Shown piece by piece: positions 1-8,456 of a DNA stretch of 64,000 nucleotides. The notes beneath the pieces were generated by a model. That model searched no databases. It was given only the letters and a program-made list of their open reading frames with translations, and was not told where the DNA came from. Both the position numbers and the translations under genes were made by a program. Each line of letters begins with the position of its first letter. Position 1 is the first letter of the stretch. Where the stretch lies: NCBI GenBank assembly GCA_902826095.1, contig CADEDN010000005.1, positions 62,001 through 126,000 of the forward strand, in the 5' to 3' direction. The stretch comes from an uncultured Alphaproteobacteria bacterium (GTDB lineage: Bacteria; Pseudomonadota; Alphaproteobacteria; Caulobacterales; Parvularculaceae).

Positions 1-1
1 C

Positions 2-925
2 GTCGTCATCTCGAACCTGCTCCTCAATTCGAATGTTCCGGCGTTCATGAATCCGTCGCCCGCCTGCGACGTCCGCATCGCGGGCGACTGCACGGAAGAC
101 TTTGTCAGCAGCGACAGCTGGAACAATTTCACGCCGAAGGCCGGCTTCGAGTGGCGGGTCGTCGACTTCATGAATCTCTACGCCCACTGGACGCAGGGCG
201 TGCGCTCCGGCGGCTACAATTTCCGCAACACGTCGCTGGCGTTCGCGCCGGGCCCGTTCGACGAGGAAAAAGTCAACGCCTACGAACTCGGCTTCAAGGT
301 GCAGCCGGGCGACGGCAAGGCGACGATCAACGCCGCGTTCTTCGTCAACGACGTCAGCGACATGCAGCGCGAGATCAATCTCGCCGATCCGCTCGCCGGC
401 GTCGTGCAGGTCATCCGCAACACCGCGGACGCGACGATCTGGGGCGTCGAAATTGAAGCGCAGATCGCCTTCACCGACCACTTCGTCGTGCTCGGCAATG
501 TCGGCCACACCGAAGGCAATTACGACTCGGTGCTGTTCGACATTTCGAGCGACGGCGTCATCAACGACGCGGATCTGCGCCTCGATATTCCGCGCCTTGC
601 GCCATGGACCTATGGAATCGGCTTCGTCCATACGCTGCCGCTTTCGGACAGCGTCAATGTCGACACCAGGTTCAACTATTCGCACCGGGATCGCGCGTTC
701 TACACCGATAACAATCTCGGCTTCCTCAACGAGGTCGATCTGATCGACGCCGCGATCGCGCTGAATTTCGGTTCGGCGATCCTCTCGGTCTACGGCAAGA
801 ACCTCACCAACGAAGTGAACTTCGGCGGCGACACCCAGCTGCCGGTCGCCAATATCGGCGGCGGCACGTTCTCGCCGCTGCAAAAAGGCAGGCGCGTCGG
901 CGTCGAACTGCAGGTCGGCTTCTAG
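2..925 (+). CDS. TonB-dependent receptor, C-terminal part (5' end outside window)
   Basis: The frame is open from base 2 and runs to a stop at 923-925, so only about the last 307 residues of a much larger protein are seen. The sequence alternates short beta strands with Gly/Asn/Asp-rich loops (for example YAHWTQGVRSGGYNFRN, then VNAYELGFKV) and ends in a strand closing on Phe (GVELQVGF), the usual end of an outer-membrane barrel. The piece matches the TonB-dependent receptor barrel, which takes up siderophores, vitamins or glycans across the outer membrane using TonB energy. The plug and TonB box are outside the window, so the substrate cannot be inferred. A strong terminator follows 24 bases after the stop. 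Confidence 0.88.
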   Translation, partial: VVISNLLLNSNVPAFMNPSPACDVRIAGDCTEDFVSSDSWNNFTPKAGFEWRVVDFMNLYAHWTQGVRSGGYNFRNTSLAFAPGPFDEEKVNAYELGFKVQPGDGKATINAAFFVNDVSDMQREINLADPLAGVVQVIRNTADATIWGVEIEAQIAFTDHFVVLGNVGHTEGNYDSVLFDISSDGVINDADLRLDIPRLAPWTYGIGFVHTLPLSDSVNVDTRFNYSHRDRAFYTDNNLGFLNEVDLIDAAIALNFGSAILSVYGKNLTNEVNFGGDTQLPVANIGGGTFSPLQKGRRVGVELQVGF

Positions 926-948
926 GCCGGACCTCGCCGCAAGGATCG

Positions 949-977
949 AGCCCCCGCTTCGGCGGGGGCTTTTCTTT
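949..977 (+). terminator. Rho-independent terminator of the TonB receptor gene
   Basis: A perfect 9-bp stem (949-957 with 962-970) closed by a UUCG tetraloop is followed by a T-rich tract (TTTCTTTT). It lies 24 bases after the receptor stop and before the TusA-like gene, so the two genes are separate units. Confidence 0.9.
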
Positions 978-1004
978 TGGCGGGCGGGGTCCGAAAAGCC
1001 GGCG

Positions 1005-1241
1005 ATGGCGCAAGACCAGATGCTTGATGCGACCGGGCTTTCCTGCCCTTTGCCGGTGATCCGGATGGAGGCGATGCTGCGCCGGCTCGCCCCCGGGGAC
1101 CGGCTCCTTGTGATCGCCGACGATCCGGTCGCCGCGGTCGATATTCCGCATTTCGCGGCGGAAGGCGGCCATGGCTGCGCGCGGCGGGAGGGCCCGCCGG
1201 GGACTTGCGTCTTTCTGGTCACGCGCGGCGAAAAACCGTGA
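1005..1241 (+). CDS. TusA-family sulfur-carrier protein
   Basis: This 78-residue protein carries the family signature CPLP (CPxP) near the N-terminus (LSCPLPVI, Cys at about residue 14), whose cysteine carries persulfide sulfur in TusA proteins. The rest fits the small alpha/beta SirA/TusA fold, with a DDPVAAVDIPHF segment where the family has its second helix. TusA proteins relay sulfur for tRNA 2-thiouridine, molybdenum cofactor or other sulfur transfer; which of these applies cannot be read here. Start ATG at 1005; no strong ribosome site is visible. It is transcribed alone, after the receptor terminator. Confidence 0.85.
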   Translation: MAQDQMLDATGLSCPLPVIRMEAMLRRLAPGDRLLVIADDPVAAVDIPHFAAEGGHGCARREGPPGTCVFLVTRGEKP

Positions 1242-1459
1242 CTGGGCGGGGTTGACGGCTTGCCGCCGGCCGCCGGCCAGTCGCCAAATTGTCTTTGGCC
1301 ATGGTAAAGGTTAATGTGGCGCAAGAGGCCCGTGCGTGGTCTATTCAAGTCGGAAGGCGGCCCCGGCGGCCGGGTCCGGCCTGCTGGAGCAAGCGTTCGG
1401 GGGAGGAACGCCCGGTCAGTCAAGCGCGGTTGCGCCAAGGGTTGGGGAGTCGAGGGGTT

Positions 1460-2773
1460 ATGAGGAAATTCAAGCTTATGCACAAATCCGGACTGCGCCG
1501 GGCGCTTGTCAGCGTCGCGGCGGCCTCCGCCCTTGCGCTTGGCGCGAGCGGCGTCGCGCACGCCAATTACGATATCGGCCTTAAGGCCTATGAGCAGGGC
1601 CAGTATGATGTCGCGGTCGACATCTGGGCGCGCTTTTCCGTCGCCGGCGACGTCCGGTCGATGAAAGCGCTCGGCGACGTTTATTCCGGCGCCGTCCTTG
1701 AAGGGTCGAAAGGCGCGAAGATCCCGCTGGAGACCGGCCGCAAGATCAACAATGTCGAATCGCTGCGCTGGTACACGCTCGCCGCCTATCACCGCTTCAA
1801 TGAAGGCTTCCAGATGCCGTCGGCGGAAGAGCGCAATGCGCAGATCCTCGCCGAAGAGCGGCTCCCCGAAATCCGTTTCCGCATGAGCACCGCGGAAGTG
1901 ACGAAGGCGCAAAAGCTCGTCTCCGACACGTTCGAGCGCGGCAGCCCCTATGATCTCTACACGCTCGGCGACATGTACCGGCGCGGCACCGGCGTCGACA
2001 AGAACAACGCCAAGTCGCTGCAGATGTACGCCCTCGCCAAGGCGCGCGGCGTCGGCGCGGCGTCGATCGCTTACGAAGAGCTTGAGCCGCTGATGACGCC
2101 GGAGGAGAAAAAACTCGCCAGCGAATCCGTCGTCGGCTGGCAGCCGCCGCTCCCGGAAGAGCACACCGGCCAGACGCCGCAGCAAAAAGAACTCGAGCGC
2201 ACCAAGAAAGAGCTCGAAGAGCTTCGCCTCCAGCAGGCGCTGACCGCGATCGCCGACATCGATGTCGAACTGATCCAGCGCGCGCTGAAATCGCTCGGCA
2301 TGTATTACGGGACGATCGACAACGAGATGGGGCTTGAGACCCGCGAGGCGATCCGCCGCTTCCAATATTCGCGCGTAAGCGCCGACACCGAGCTGACCGA
2401 CGAGGAAAAGGAAGCGGTCCGGACCGGCGTTCTCACCGCGCGCCAATCCGTGCAGCTGTTCGAGGCGGCCGCCAAGGAAGGCCACCCGATGTCGCAATAT
2501 GTGCTCGGCGTCATGCATGTGCGCGGAATCGGCGTCGTGCAGGACGGCGACAAGGCGCTCGAATGGCTCGGCAAATCGGCGAAGGCCGATCTTGCGATCG
2601 CGCATTACGCGCTCGGCGTCGTCTATCGCGACTCAACGCCGGGGCTGAACCCGGTTCGGCCGGACAAGGCGAAGGCCGCGATCCATTTCGCGCGCGCGCA
2701 GTCGCTCGGCTATCGGCAGGCGGCGGAAGCGCTCCGCCAGCTTGAATTCGAAAAGCCGCGCAGCATCGAATAG
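1460..2773 (+). CDS. Secreted Sel1-repeat protein with a peptidoglycan-binding-like segment
   Basis: I chose ATG 1460 because a GGGGAG/GAGGGG ribosome site precedes it and a signal peptide follows at once (about residues 1-35, cleavage near VAHA-NYD). A TTG further upstream (1289) would put about 57 non-secretory residues in front. The mature protein has Sel1/TPR-like repeats near the N-terminus (YDIGLKAYEQGQYDVAVDIW), then a charged helix, then a segment like peptidoglycan-binding type 1 (IQRALKSLGMYYGTID ... TREAIRRFQ), then more Sel1 repeats (YVLGVMHVRGIGVVQDGDKA). Such periplasmic proteins act as scaffolds; the partner is unknown. The next gene starts 16 bases downstream, so they probably share an operon. 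Confidence 0.82.
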   Translation: MRKFKLMHKSGLRRALVSVAAASALALGASGVAHANYDIGLKAYEQGQYDVAVDIWARFSVAGDVRSMKALGDVYSGAVLEGSKGAKIPLETGRKINNVESLRWYTLAAYHRFNEGFQMPSAEERNAQILAEERLPEIRFRMSTAEVTKAQKLVSDTFERGSPYDLYTLGDMYRRGTGVDKNNAKSLQMYALAKARGVGAASIAYEELEPLMTPEEKKLASESVVGWQPPLPEEHTGQTPQQKELERTKKELEELRLQQALTAIADIDVELIQRALKSLGMYYGTIDNEMGLETREAIRRFQYSRVSADTELTDEEKEAVRTGVLTARQSVQLFEAAAKEGHPMSQYVLGVMHVRGIGVVQDGDKALEWLGKSAKADLAIAHYALGVVYRDSTPGLNPVRPDKAKAAIHFARAQSLGYRQAAEALRQLEFEKPRSIE

Positions 2774-2789
2774 TAGGAGAGCAAGTCCC

Positions 2790-4427
2790 ATGAAACGCGT
2801 ACTGACATTTCTGGCGGCGGCGAGCAGCGCCGCAATCGCGCTCTCCTCGGTCGCCGCGGCGCAGAGCCTCGGCGGCTTCCCGATCCGCGAGCCCGGCGCC
2901 TCGACGCCCGGCGGCGGCGCCGCGGCGGGGCCCGCGGCGTCCTCGCGCAACGAAGTCGTCGTCAGCCAGGACGGCAAAGGCGGGGTGCAGACGATCGCGC
3001 AGGCGATGAAGCTCGTCCGGCCGGGCGGGACCATTCTCGTCAAGGGCGGCGTTTATAACGAGAACGTCGTCGTGACGAAGCCGGTCGAGATCCGCGGCGT
3101 TCCCGGCGATTACGGCCGCAGCGCCGTCATCCGTCCGGCCCCGAACGCGCCATGCGTGTCGATCAGGCCGGACTCGGCGCTGGCGAGCGTCAGCCTCACC
3201 TCGCTGATCATCGAATTCGACGCCGCCGCCGTTTCGGGGAGCTGCGTCGACGTCCAGGGCGGCACCGTGTCGGTCACCGACAGCTATATCATCCCCTCTG
3301 ATTCCGACATTCCGCTGCGCGCCGCCTATGGCCCGATCAGCGGCCAGATGCGGCCGGAATATCTCGATCACGTCGCCCGCCCGGCGCGCGATCCAGGCCT
3401 TTACGAGCGCGTCGAGGACGCCTTCGGCAAGTGCAAGAACGACCGGCGCGAAGGCGTCTGGTGCAAGGCGACGTCGCGGATGTCGGTGTCGACCTGCGTC
3501 GAGCAGATGTCCGGGGCGCTGATCTGCCAGTCGTCTTTCGCGCTGCGCGGCTCGCTTGAGTGCAAGGAGAAGGGCCGCGACCTGTGGTGCCGCGGCGCCG
3601 ATCTCATCCCGATCGGCTCCGGCGACGATGCGGCGCGTCTTGAAGGTTATATTCAGCGCCATGCGCAGCCGGTGGGCGCGGAAAATCAGGGCTGGCAGGT
3701 CGCGGCCGGCGGCACGCGCATCGAGGAAATGTTCCACGCGCGCACGGCGCGCGGCGCGGGGCTTTTGACGGGTCCTGAATCCGGCGTCCGCGTCACCGCC
3801 GGCGACGTCCGCCTCGACGGCAACGTCATTGTCGGCGCGCGGACGGCCGTCAGCTTCACCAGCGACCGGAACGCCTTCATCAAGGGCTCGATGACCAACA
3901 ACGTCATCATCGGCAACGGCGTCGGCATCGCCGCCGCCGGCGGCGCGGCCGACCTTCTCTTGACGCGCAACACCATCCGCTACAACGCCGGCGACGGCGT
4001 CCGCGCGGATGTCTATGACGGCGTCAAGATCATCGCCAACGAGATCACCGGCAACCAGAACGGCATCTACCTTTCGGAGAAAGTCCGTATGGCGACGGTT
4101 TCCTCCAACCTCGTCGCCAAGAATTTCTCGGACGCGATGCGCGTGTCGAGCGGCTTCTTCGGCGCGGTCGGCGGCAACACTTTCGCCGAAAACGGCGGCT
4201 GCACGATCCAGTTCTTCTCGGCCGAGCAGAAAGTCCTCAACCGGGCCGACATCAAGGTGGTCGCCTTCCGCGACTTCATCCCGCAGGTCGTCTATGAGGG
4301 CACCAACAACGCCGTCAACAATTCCGGCGACGGCAAGATCGACAACAAGCGCAAGAAGAGCCGCCGCGATCGCGACGAGGATCGCAGGCCCGTGCCGCAA
4401 TTCGCCTCCTGCGAAGCGCCGCTCTAA
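2790..4427 (+). CDS. Secreted right-handed beta-helix (pectate-lyase-fold) protein
   Basis: Start ATG 2790 has a TAGGAGAG ribosome site and gives a clear signal peptide (MKRVLTFLAAASSAAIALSS..., cleavage near AAAQ). The 545-residue protein has a DUF1565-like opening (GGVQTIAQAMKLVRPGGTI) and a long stretch of parallel beta-helix repeats (NVIIGNGVGIAAAGG, NTIRYNAGDGVRADVYDG, NEITGNQNGIYLSE) like NosD/PbH1 proteins. In the middle is a Cys-containing insertion (residues about 225-290, with several CK, WC and SC pairs) that could hold disulfides. The tail is a basic stretch (KRKKSRRDRDEDRR). No catalytic residues are evident. It follows the Sel1 protein closely and ends at a terminator, so the two may work together at the cell envelope. 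Confidence 0.75.
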   Translation: MKRVLTFLAAASSAAIALSSVAAAQSLGGFPIREPGASTPGGGAAAGPAASSRNEVVVSQDGKGGVQTIAQAMKLVRPGGTILVKGGVYNENVVVTKPVEIRGVPGDYGRSAVIRPAPNAPCVSIRPDSALASVSLTSLIIEFDAAAVSGSCVDVQGGTVSVTDSYIIPSDSDIPLRAAYGPISGQMRPEYLDHVARPARDPGLYERVEDAFGKCKNDRREGVWCKATSRMSVSTCVEQMSGALICQSSFALRGSLECKEKGRDLWCRGADLIPIGSGDDAARLEGYIQRHAQPVGAENQGWQVAAGGTRIEEMFHARTARGAGLLTGPESGVRVTAGDVRLDGNVIVGARTAVSFTSDRNAFIKGSMTNNVIIGNGVGIAAAGGAADLLLTRNTIRYNAGDGVRADVYDGVKIIANEITGNQNGIYLSEKVRMATVSSNLVAKNFSDAMRVSSGFFGAVGGNTFAENGGCTIQFFSAEQKVLNRADIKVVAFRDFIPQVVYEGTNNAVNNSGDGKIDNKRKKSRRDRDEDRRPVPQFASCEAPL

Positions 4428-4453
4428 ACGCAGCATCGCTGAACGACTTGGAA

Positions 4454-4478
4454 GCGCCCCCGGAAACGGGGGCGTTTC
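4454..4478 (+). terminator. Rho-independent terminator after the beta-helix gene
   Basis: An 8-bp GC stem (4455-4462 with 4467-4474) with a GAAA loop is followed by TTT. It lies 27 bases after the stop of the beta-helix gene. Confidence 0.8.
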
Positions 4479-4499
4479 CATGTTCGGGCGCGCCGCCGC

Positions 4500-4631
4500 G
4501 TCATCCTGCGCGCGCGGCGGCATGCAATGCCGCTGCGCAGACGCGGGATCCCTTGCGGCGCAAGCACCTTCGCCGGACACGATCCCGCGTCTGCGCCGCA
4601 ACACGGCGCGTTGCGGCGCGCGCGGGATGAC
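4500..4631. repeat. Intergenic inverted repeat with GTCATCC/GGGATGAC ends
   Basis: The element begins GTCATCC and ends GGGATGAC. It contains inner inverted copies of GCAGACGCGGGATC and GATCCCGCGTCTGC, so the whole can fold into one long imperfect hairpin. The same GGGATGAC end and Cys/Gly-rich core occur at 36622-36727, 59706-59803, 59886-60085 and 61479-61590. It fills the gap between the terminator and tRNA-Leu. Confidence 0.7.
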
Positions 4632-4643
4632 AATTTCAGGGGC

Positions 4644-4728
4644 TGGTGCGGGCGGTCGGGGTCGAACCGACACTCCTCGCGGAACCAGATTTTGAGTCTG
4701 GCGCGTCTGCCAATTCCGCCACGCCCGC
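4644..4728 (-). tRNA. tRNA-Leu (anticodon CAA)
   Basis: Read on the minus strand, the acceptor stem GCGGGCG pairs with CGCCCGC followed by A and an encoded CCA (4644-4646 on the plus strand). The anticodon stem CCAGA/UCUGG encloses loop CUCAAAA, giving anticodon CAA. A long variable arm (UUCCGCGAGGAGU region) and a T-arm with GGUUCGA are present, as expected for a class II tRNA-Leu. Length is 85 nt with CCA. Confidence 0.95.
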
Positions 4729-4856
4729 ACAGGCGTTTGAACAAGAACCGCCAGCGCCCTCGCCGACGGCGCGCGGATCATAGGGGCGGTCCTCGCCCCG
4801 TCAAGGCGATGCGCAAGCTCGCAACAGCGTGACAGGCCGCGACGATCCGCCCGGCG

Positions 4857-5453
4857 ATGCGGCGCGCCGGCCTCGTTATGCTTTTGTCGATGCTCGCCGC
4901 CATCCGATCCCGGCCGTTGGTCGATCAGGCCCTGACCCTCGCCGCGCTGACCAGCGCGGCGCTGCTCGCCGGCGCGCATCTTTTCGAAAGGGTCGGCGGG
5001 CTCGCGCCTTGCGCGCTCTGTCTTGATCAGCGCGAGGCGCACTGGACCGCGCTGGCGCTGGCGCTCGCCGGCGTCACGATCGCGATCGCGCTCAAATGGC
5101 GCCGCGCCGCCGCCGCGACCGTCGGCGCCTGCGCGCTCGTCTATCTCGTCAGCGCCGGTCTCGCCTTCTATCATGCGGGCGTTGAAAATCATTTCTGGCC
5201 CGGCCCCGCGACCTGCTCGGGCGGCGGCCCGGTCGAGATTGGAAACGGATCGCTCGCCGACATCTTGAACCAGAAGCCCGACGCGCCGTCCTGTTCGGAA
5301 GCGGCCTGGCGGTTCCTTGGCGTTTCGATGGCGGGATACAATCTTCTCGCCTCCGCCGGGCTCTTCGCTGTCTGCCTGATCGCGGCCGCGCATGCGGCGC
5401 GCGACGCGCGGCGCGCTTCGCGCGCGGGCGCCGCCGGAAAGCCGCCAGCGTGA
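4857..5453 (+). CDS. DsbB-family disulfide bond formation protein
   Basis: The 198-residue membrane protein has four predicted hydrophobic segments and the family cysteine pairs: CALC (about residue 51) after the first helix and a second pair in the large periplasmic loop (ATCSGG and PSCSEAAW). DsbB reoxidises DsbA and passes electrons to quinone. The following gene overlaps it by four bases (GTGA) and makes ubiquinone, so the pairing makes functional sense. ATG codons at 4857, 4878 and 4890 are all possible starts. I kept the longest; the true N-terminus is uncertain. Confidence 0.85.
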   Translation: MRRAGLVMLLSMLAAIRSRPLVDQALTLAALTSAALLAGAHLFERVGGLAPCALCLDQREAHWTALALALAGVTIAIALKWRRAAAATVGACALVYLVSAGLAFYHAGVENHFWPGPATCSGGGPVEIGNGSLADILNQKPDAPSCSEAAWRFLGVSMAGYNLLASAGLFAVCLIAAAHAARDARRASRAGAAGKPPA

Positions 5454-6010
5454 CCGACGCGCCGATCCATCATCTGCGGCCGGGCCCGCGCGATCTTCGC
5501 CTCGCTGAAATGCTGCGCGTCGACCATGCGGGGGAATATGGCGCGGTCACGATCTATCGCGGCCAGCGCGCGGTCTTCGGCGCCGCCCTGCGCAAGCGCG
5601 ATGTCGCCGCGACGATCCGCGCGATGGAGGCGGGGGAGGCCGAGCACCTCAAGACCTTCGACCGCCTCCTCGCCGAGCGCGGGGTTCGGCCGACTTTGCT
5701 GTCGCCGCTGTGGTCCGTCGCCGGCTTCGGCCTTGGCGCCGTCACCGCCTTGATGGGCGAGAAGGCGGCGATGGCCGCGACCGCCGCCGTCGAGGACGTC
5801 ATCGAAAAGCATTATGCCGCCCAGGCCGAGGAGCTCGACGCGACCGAACCCGGGCTTGCCGCGCAATTGCGCGGCTTTCGCGACGACGAGCTCGCGCACA
5901 AATCGACGGCGCAAGCGCATGGCGCCGAGGATGCGCCGGGCTTTCCGCTGTTGAAGGCGGTCATCCAGGCCGGCTGCCGCGCGGCGATCCGCCTTTCGGA
6001 GAAGATCTGA
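5450..6010 (+). CDS. coq7: Coq7-type demethoxyubiquinone hydroxylase
   Basis: This 186-residue protein matches the Coq7/CAT5 di-iron hydroxylases that convert demethoxyubiquinone to the hydroxylated intermediate of ubiquinone synthesis. The ligand pattern is visible: RVDHAGEYGA (first Glu), EAEHLKTF (ExxH, near residue 63), a central VEDVIEKHY and a closing RDDELAHK (ExxH). The start is GTG 5450, overlapping the dsbB stop as GTGA, so the two are translationally coupled. Length is normal for bacterial Coq7. Confidence 0.93.
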   Translation: MTDAPIHHLRPGPRDLRLAEMLRVDHAGEYGAVTIYRGQRAVFGAALRKRDVAATIRAMEAGEAEHLKTFDRLLAERGVRPTLLSPLWSVAGFGLGAVTALMGEKAAMAATAAVEDVIEKHYAAQAEELDATEPGLAAQLRGFRDDELAHKSTAQAHGAEDAPGFPLLKAVIQAGCRAAIRLSEKI

Positions 6011-6020
6011 GCGCTCTTGT

Positions 6021-6083
6021 GCTGGCGCTTTGATTTGCCGCGTGACGCCGCAAAAACCGGTTTCCCCTTTTTTGCGCGGCGCT
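6021..6083. repeat. AACCGGTTTCC-type intergenic repeat
   Basis: The segment shares GCTTTGATTTG, a GCGC-rich stem and the core AACCGGTTTCC with the elements at 36588-36621, 55236-55293 and 56862-56923. The arms GCGC...GCAAAAA and TTTTTTGCGC can form a hairpin after coq7. Confidence 0.65.
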
Positions 6084-6121
6084 CTATGCTCGCGTGAGCA
6101 GTCAGCCAGCGGGAAGCTCCC

Positions 6122-8047
6122 ATGAAAAAATCCACCCGGCGCGGTCTTGTCCGCGTTCTCGGCGCCGTGTCGCTCATCGCGCTCGCGGCCGCCTGCGGCA
6201 AATCCGCAAAGAAGCATGACGCCGAACCCGATGCGCCGGCGCCGGCCGCGTCGGCGAGCGTTGAAGACGCCAAGGCCTTCGTCGACAAGGTCGAGACAAC
6301 CTATCGCGACGTCTTCGAGGAGGCGGGCCGCATCCAGTGGGTGAACGCCACCTACATCAATTACGACACCGACTGGCTCGCCGCGAAGAGCGCCGCCGAA
6401 CTGACGAAAATGTCGGTCGACTTCGCCAATGAGGCGGCGAAATTCGACGGCGCCGATCTTCCCGCCGACATCCGCCGCAAGCTCGATTTCATGAAGCTCG
6501 GCATCGTCTTGCCGGCGCCCTCGCGCGAGGGCGCGGCGAAGGAACTCGCCGACATCGCGACGCGGCTTGGCTCCACCTATTCGACCGGAACAATCAGCCT
6601 CGACAGCGCCGCCTATCGGCCGGCGCTGACCGCGATCCGCGATCAGGGGTCTGATCTTTCCGGCGCGAAAGTCCGCCAGGACGAAACCGAACTCCTGATG
6701 CGCCAGCTGCGCGATCCGGCAAAGCTCGCGGAAGTCTGGACCAAATGGAACGACTACGCCGCGGTGATGAAGGGCGATTATGCGCGCCTTGTTGAGATCG
6801 CCAATGAAGGCGCGAAGGAGCTCGGCTACAAGGACGCCGGCGCGCTCTGGCGATCGGGCTATGACATGAGCCCTGAAGCGTTCGAAGCCGAGACCGACCG
6901 CCTCTGGGGGCAGGTGAAGCCGCTCTACGACCAGCTTCATTGCTATGTGCGCGCGGAATTGAACGAGAAATACGGCGACGCCGTCGTCCCGCTCGACCAG
7001 CCGATCAGGGCCGATCTTCTCGGCAATATGTGGGCGCAGGAATGGGGATCGATCGGCGACATCGTCTCCGTCGGCCCGGCCAATAACAGCAATGGCGGCC
7101 CGTCGATCGATCTCGACAAGCTGCTCGTCGCCAAGGGCTATGACCCCGTCAAAATGGTGAAGACCGGCGAGAATTTCTTCACCTCGCTCGGCTTTGCGCC
7201 GCTCCCTCAAACCTTCTGGGAGCGCTCGCAGATCACCAAGCCGAAGGACCGCGAAGTCGTCTGCCACGCCTCGGCCTGGGACATTGATCTCAAAGACGAT
7301 CTCCGGATCAAGATGTGCACGACCGTCGGCGCGGAGGATTTCACGACGGTCCACCACGAGCTTGGCCACAATTTCTACCAGCGCGCCTACAAGGATCAGC
7401 CGGTCCTCTTCCAGAACGGCGCCAATGACGGCTTTCACGAAGCGATCGGCGACATGATCGCCTTGTCGATCACGCCGGAATATCTGAAACAGATCGGCCT
7501 CACCGACGCGGTTCCGCCGGCGTCGGAGGATTTGTCGCTGCTGATGCGTCAGGCGCTCGACAAGATCGCTTTCCTGCCCTTCGGCCTCATCGTCGACAAA
7601 TACCGCTGGAAGATCTTCTCGGGCGAGATCGCGCCGGCGACCTATAATGACGGCTGGTGGAAGCTGCGGACGCAATATCAGGGCATTCGCCCGCCCTCGG
7701 CGCGGCCGGCGGACGGCTTTGACGCCGGCGCCAAATATCATGTGCCGAACAGCGTTCCCTACACCCGTTATTTCCTCGCGCGCATCCTGCAGTTCCAGTT
7801 CTACAAGGCCGCCTGCGACCAGATCGGCTGGACGGGGCCGCTGCACCGATGCTCCTTCTACGGATCGAAGGACGTCGGCGCGAAATTCAACGCGATGATG
7901 GAAATGGGGGCGTCGAGGCCCTGGCCCGACGCGCTCGAAGCTTTCACCGGCTCGCGTCAAATGGACGGCTCGGCGATCGTCGCGTATTTCAGGCCGCTGA
8001 TGGAGCATCTCGAAAAGGAAAACGCCGGGCGCCAGTGCGGCTGGTGA
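6122..8047 (+). CDS. M2-family peptidyl-dipeptidase (ACE-like) lipoprotein
   Basis: The 641-residue protein starts with a lipoprotein signal (MKKSTRRGLVRVLGAVSLIALAAAC, lipobox LAAAC), so it is probably anchored in the envelope. The zinc motif HELGH lies at residues 412-416 (FTTVHHELGHNFYQ) and the third ligand Glu at about 440 (FHEAIGD). This arrangement is that of M2 peptidases related to angiotensin-converting enzyme, which remove C-terminal dipeptides. Other family blocks are visible, such as PYTRYFLARILQFQFYKA near the C-terminus. It is preceded by a repeat element and stands alone. Substrate unknown; periplasmic peptide degradation is the likely role. Confidence 0.92.
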   Translation: MKKSTRRGLVRVLGAVSLIALAAACGKSAKKHDAEPDAPAPAASASVEDAKAFVDKVETTYRDVFEEAGRIQWVNATYINYDTDWLAAKSAAELTKMSVDFANEAAKFDGADLPADIRRKLDFMKLGIVLPAPSREGAAKELADIATRLGSTYSTGTISLDSAAYRPALTAIRDQGSDLSGAKVRQDETELLMRQLRDPAKLAEVWTKWNDYAAVMKGDYARLVEIANEGAKELGYKDAGALWRSGYDMSPEAFEAETDRLWGQVKPLYDQLHCYVRAELNEKYGDAVVPLDQPIRADLLGNMWAQEWGSIGDIVSVGPANNSNGGPSIDLDKLLVAKGYDPVKMVKTGENFFTSLGFAPLPQTFWERSQITKPKDREVVCHASAWDIDLKDDLRIKMCTTVGAEDFTTVHHELGHNFYQRAYKDQPVLFQNGANDGFHEAIGDMIALSITPEYLKQIGLTDAVPPASEDLSLLMRQALDKIAFLPFGLIVDKYRWKIFSGEIAPATYNDGWWKLRTQYQGIRPPSARPADGFDAGAKYHVPNSVPYTRYFLARILQFQFYKAACDQIGWTGPLHRCSFYGSKDVGAKFNAMMEMGASRPWPDALEAFTGSRQMDGSAIVAYFRPLMEHLEKENAGRQCGW

Positions 8048-8200
8048 CGAAGGCTGCGCGCGCGGCCGATCGCTTCGTCGATCGTATCGCCGATCGGGCC
8101 GCGCCGCCGCCAATTCCTCGCCTCCCGCCTTCAACGCCGTGTCCTTGGGGTCGCCTGATGCGACGCCTGATGATGACGATAAGAAGCGCGCGGGGGTGTG

Positions 8201-8248
8201 GGATAAGGTGGGGGATAAGTAGGGGGATAAGGTGGGGGATAACTTCAG
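8201..8248 (+). repeat. Four 12-bp tandem units, G-quadruplex-prone
   Basis: GGATAAG recurs at 8201, 8213, 8225 and 8237 with an exact 12-base period; the units differ by two bases or a few at the end. Runs of G (3-5 each) from about 8192 to 8238 fit the G-quadruplex pattern on the plus strand. It lies in the 409-base gap between the M2 peptidase and the GNAT-like gene. I see no gene in the rest of that gap (8048-8456). Confidence 0.75.
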
Positions 8249-8456
8249 AACAGGGCCGGAACGAAATCGGATTTTGTCAGTAAAATCAGCGATCTAGAAT
8301 TCCGCATCCGAAACGATTTCACTCGACCGGGGGTTGCCGGGTTCTGGCGAAAAAGACAACCGGCGGGCGGCGTTGCTCGCAACCGCCGGCGGGTGATCCG
8401 TAGACGGATCGTCAATCGCCGGGCGAGCCCCGGCGCAAATTTGCAGGACCCTACGC

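Noticed and set aside
2511-5393. Very long open frame (960 codons) on the minus strand
   Set aside because: It is antisense to the Sel1-repeat gene, the beta-helix gene, tRNA-Leu and dsbB, with Arg/Asp/Ala-biased translation and no domain. Such frames arise from high-GC codon use.
5189-8134. 981-codon open frame on the minus strand
   Set aside because: Antisense to coq7 and the M2 peptidase, both well supported; composition is typical of a shadow frame.
8201-8248. Possible CRISPR array
   Set aside because: Units are 12 bases, directly tandem with no spacers; this is a simple tandem repeat.
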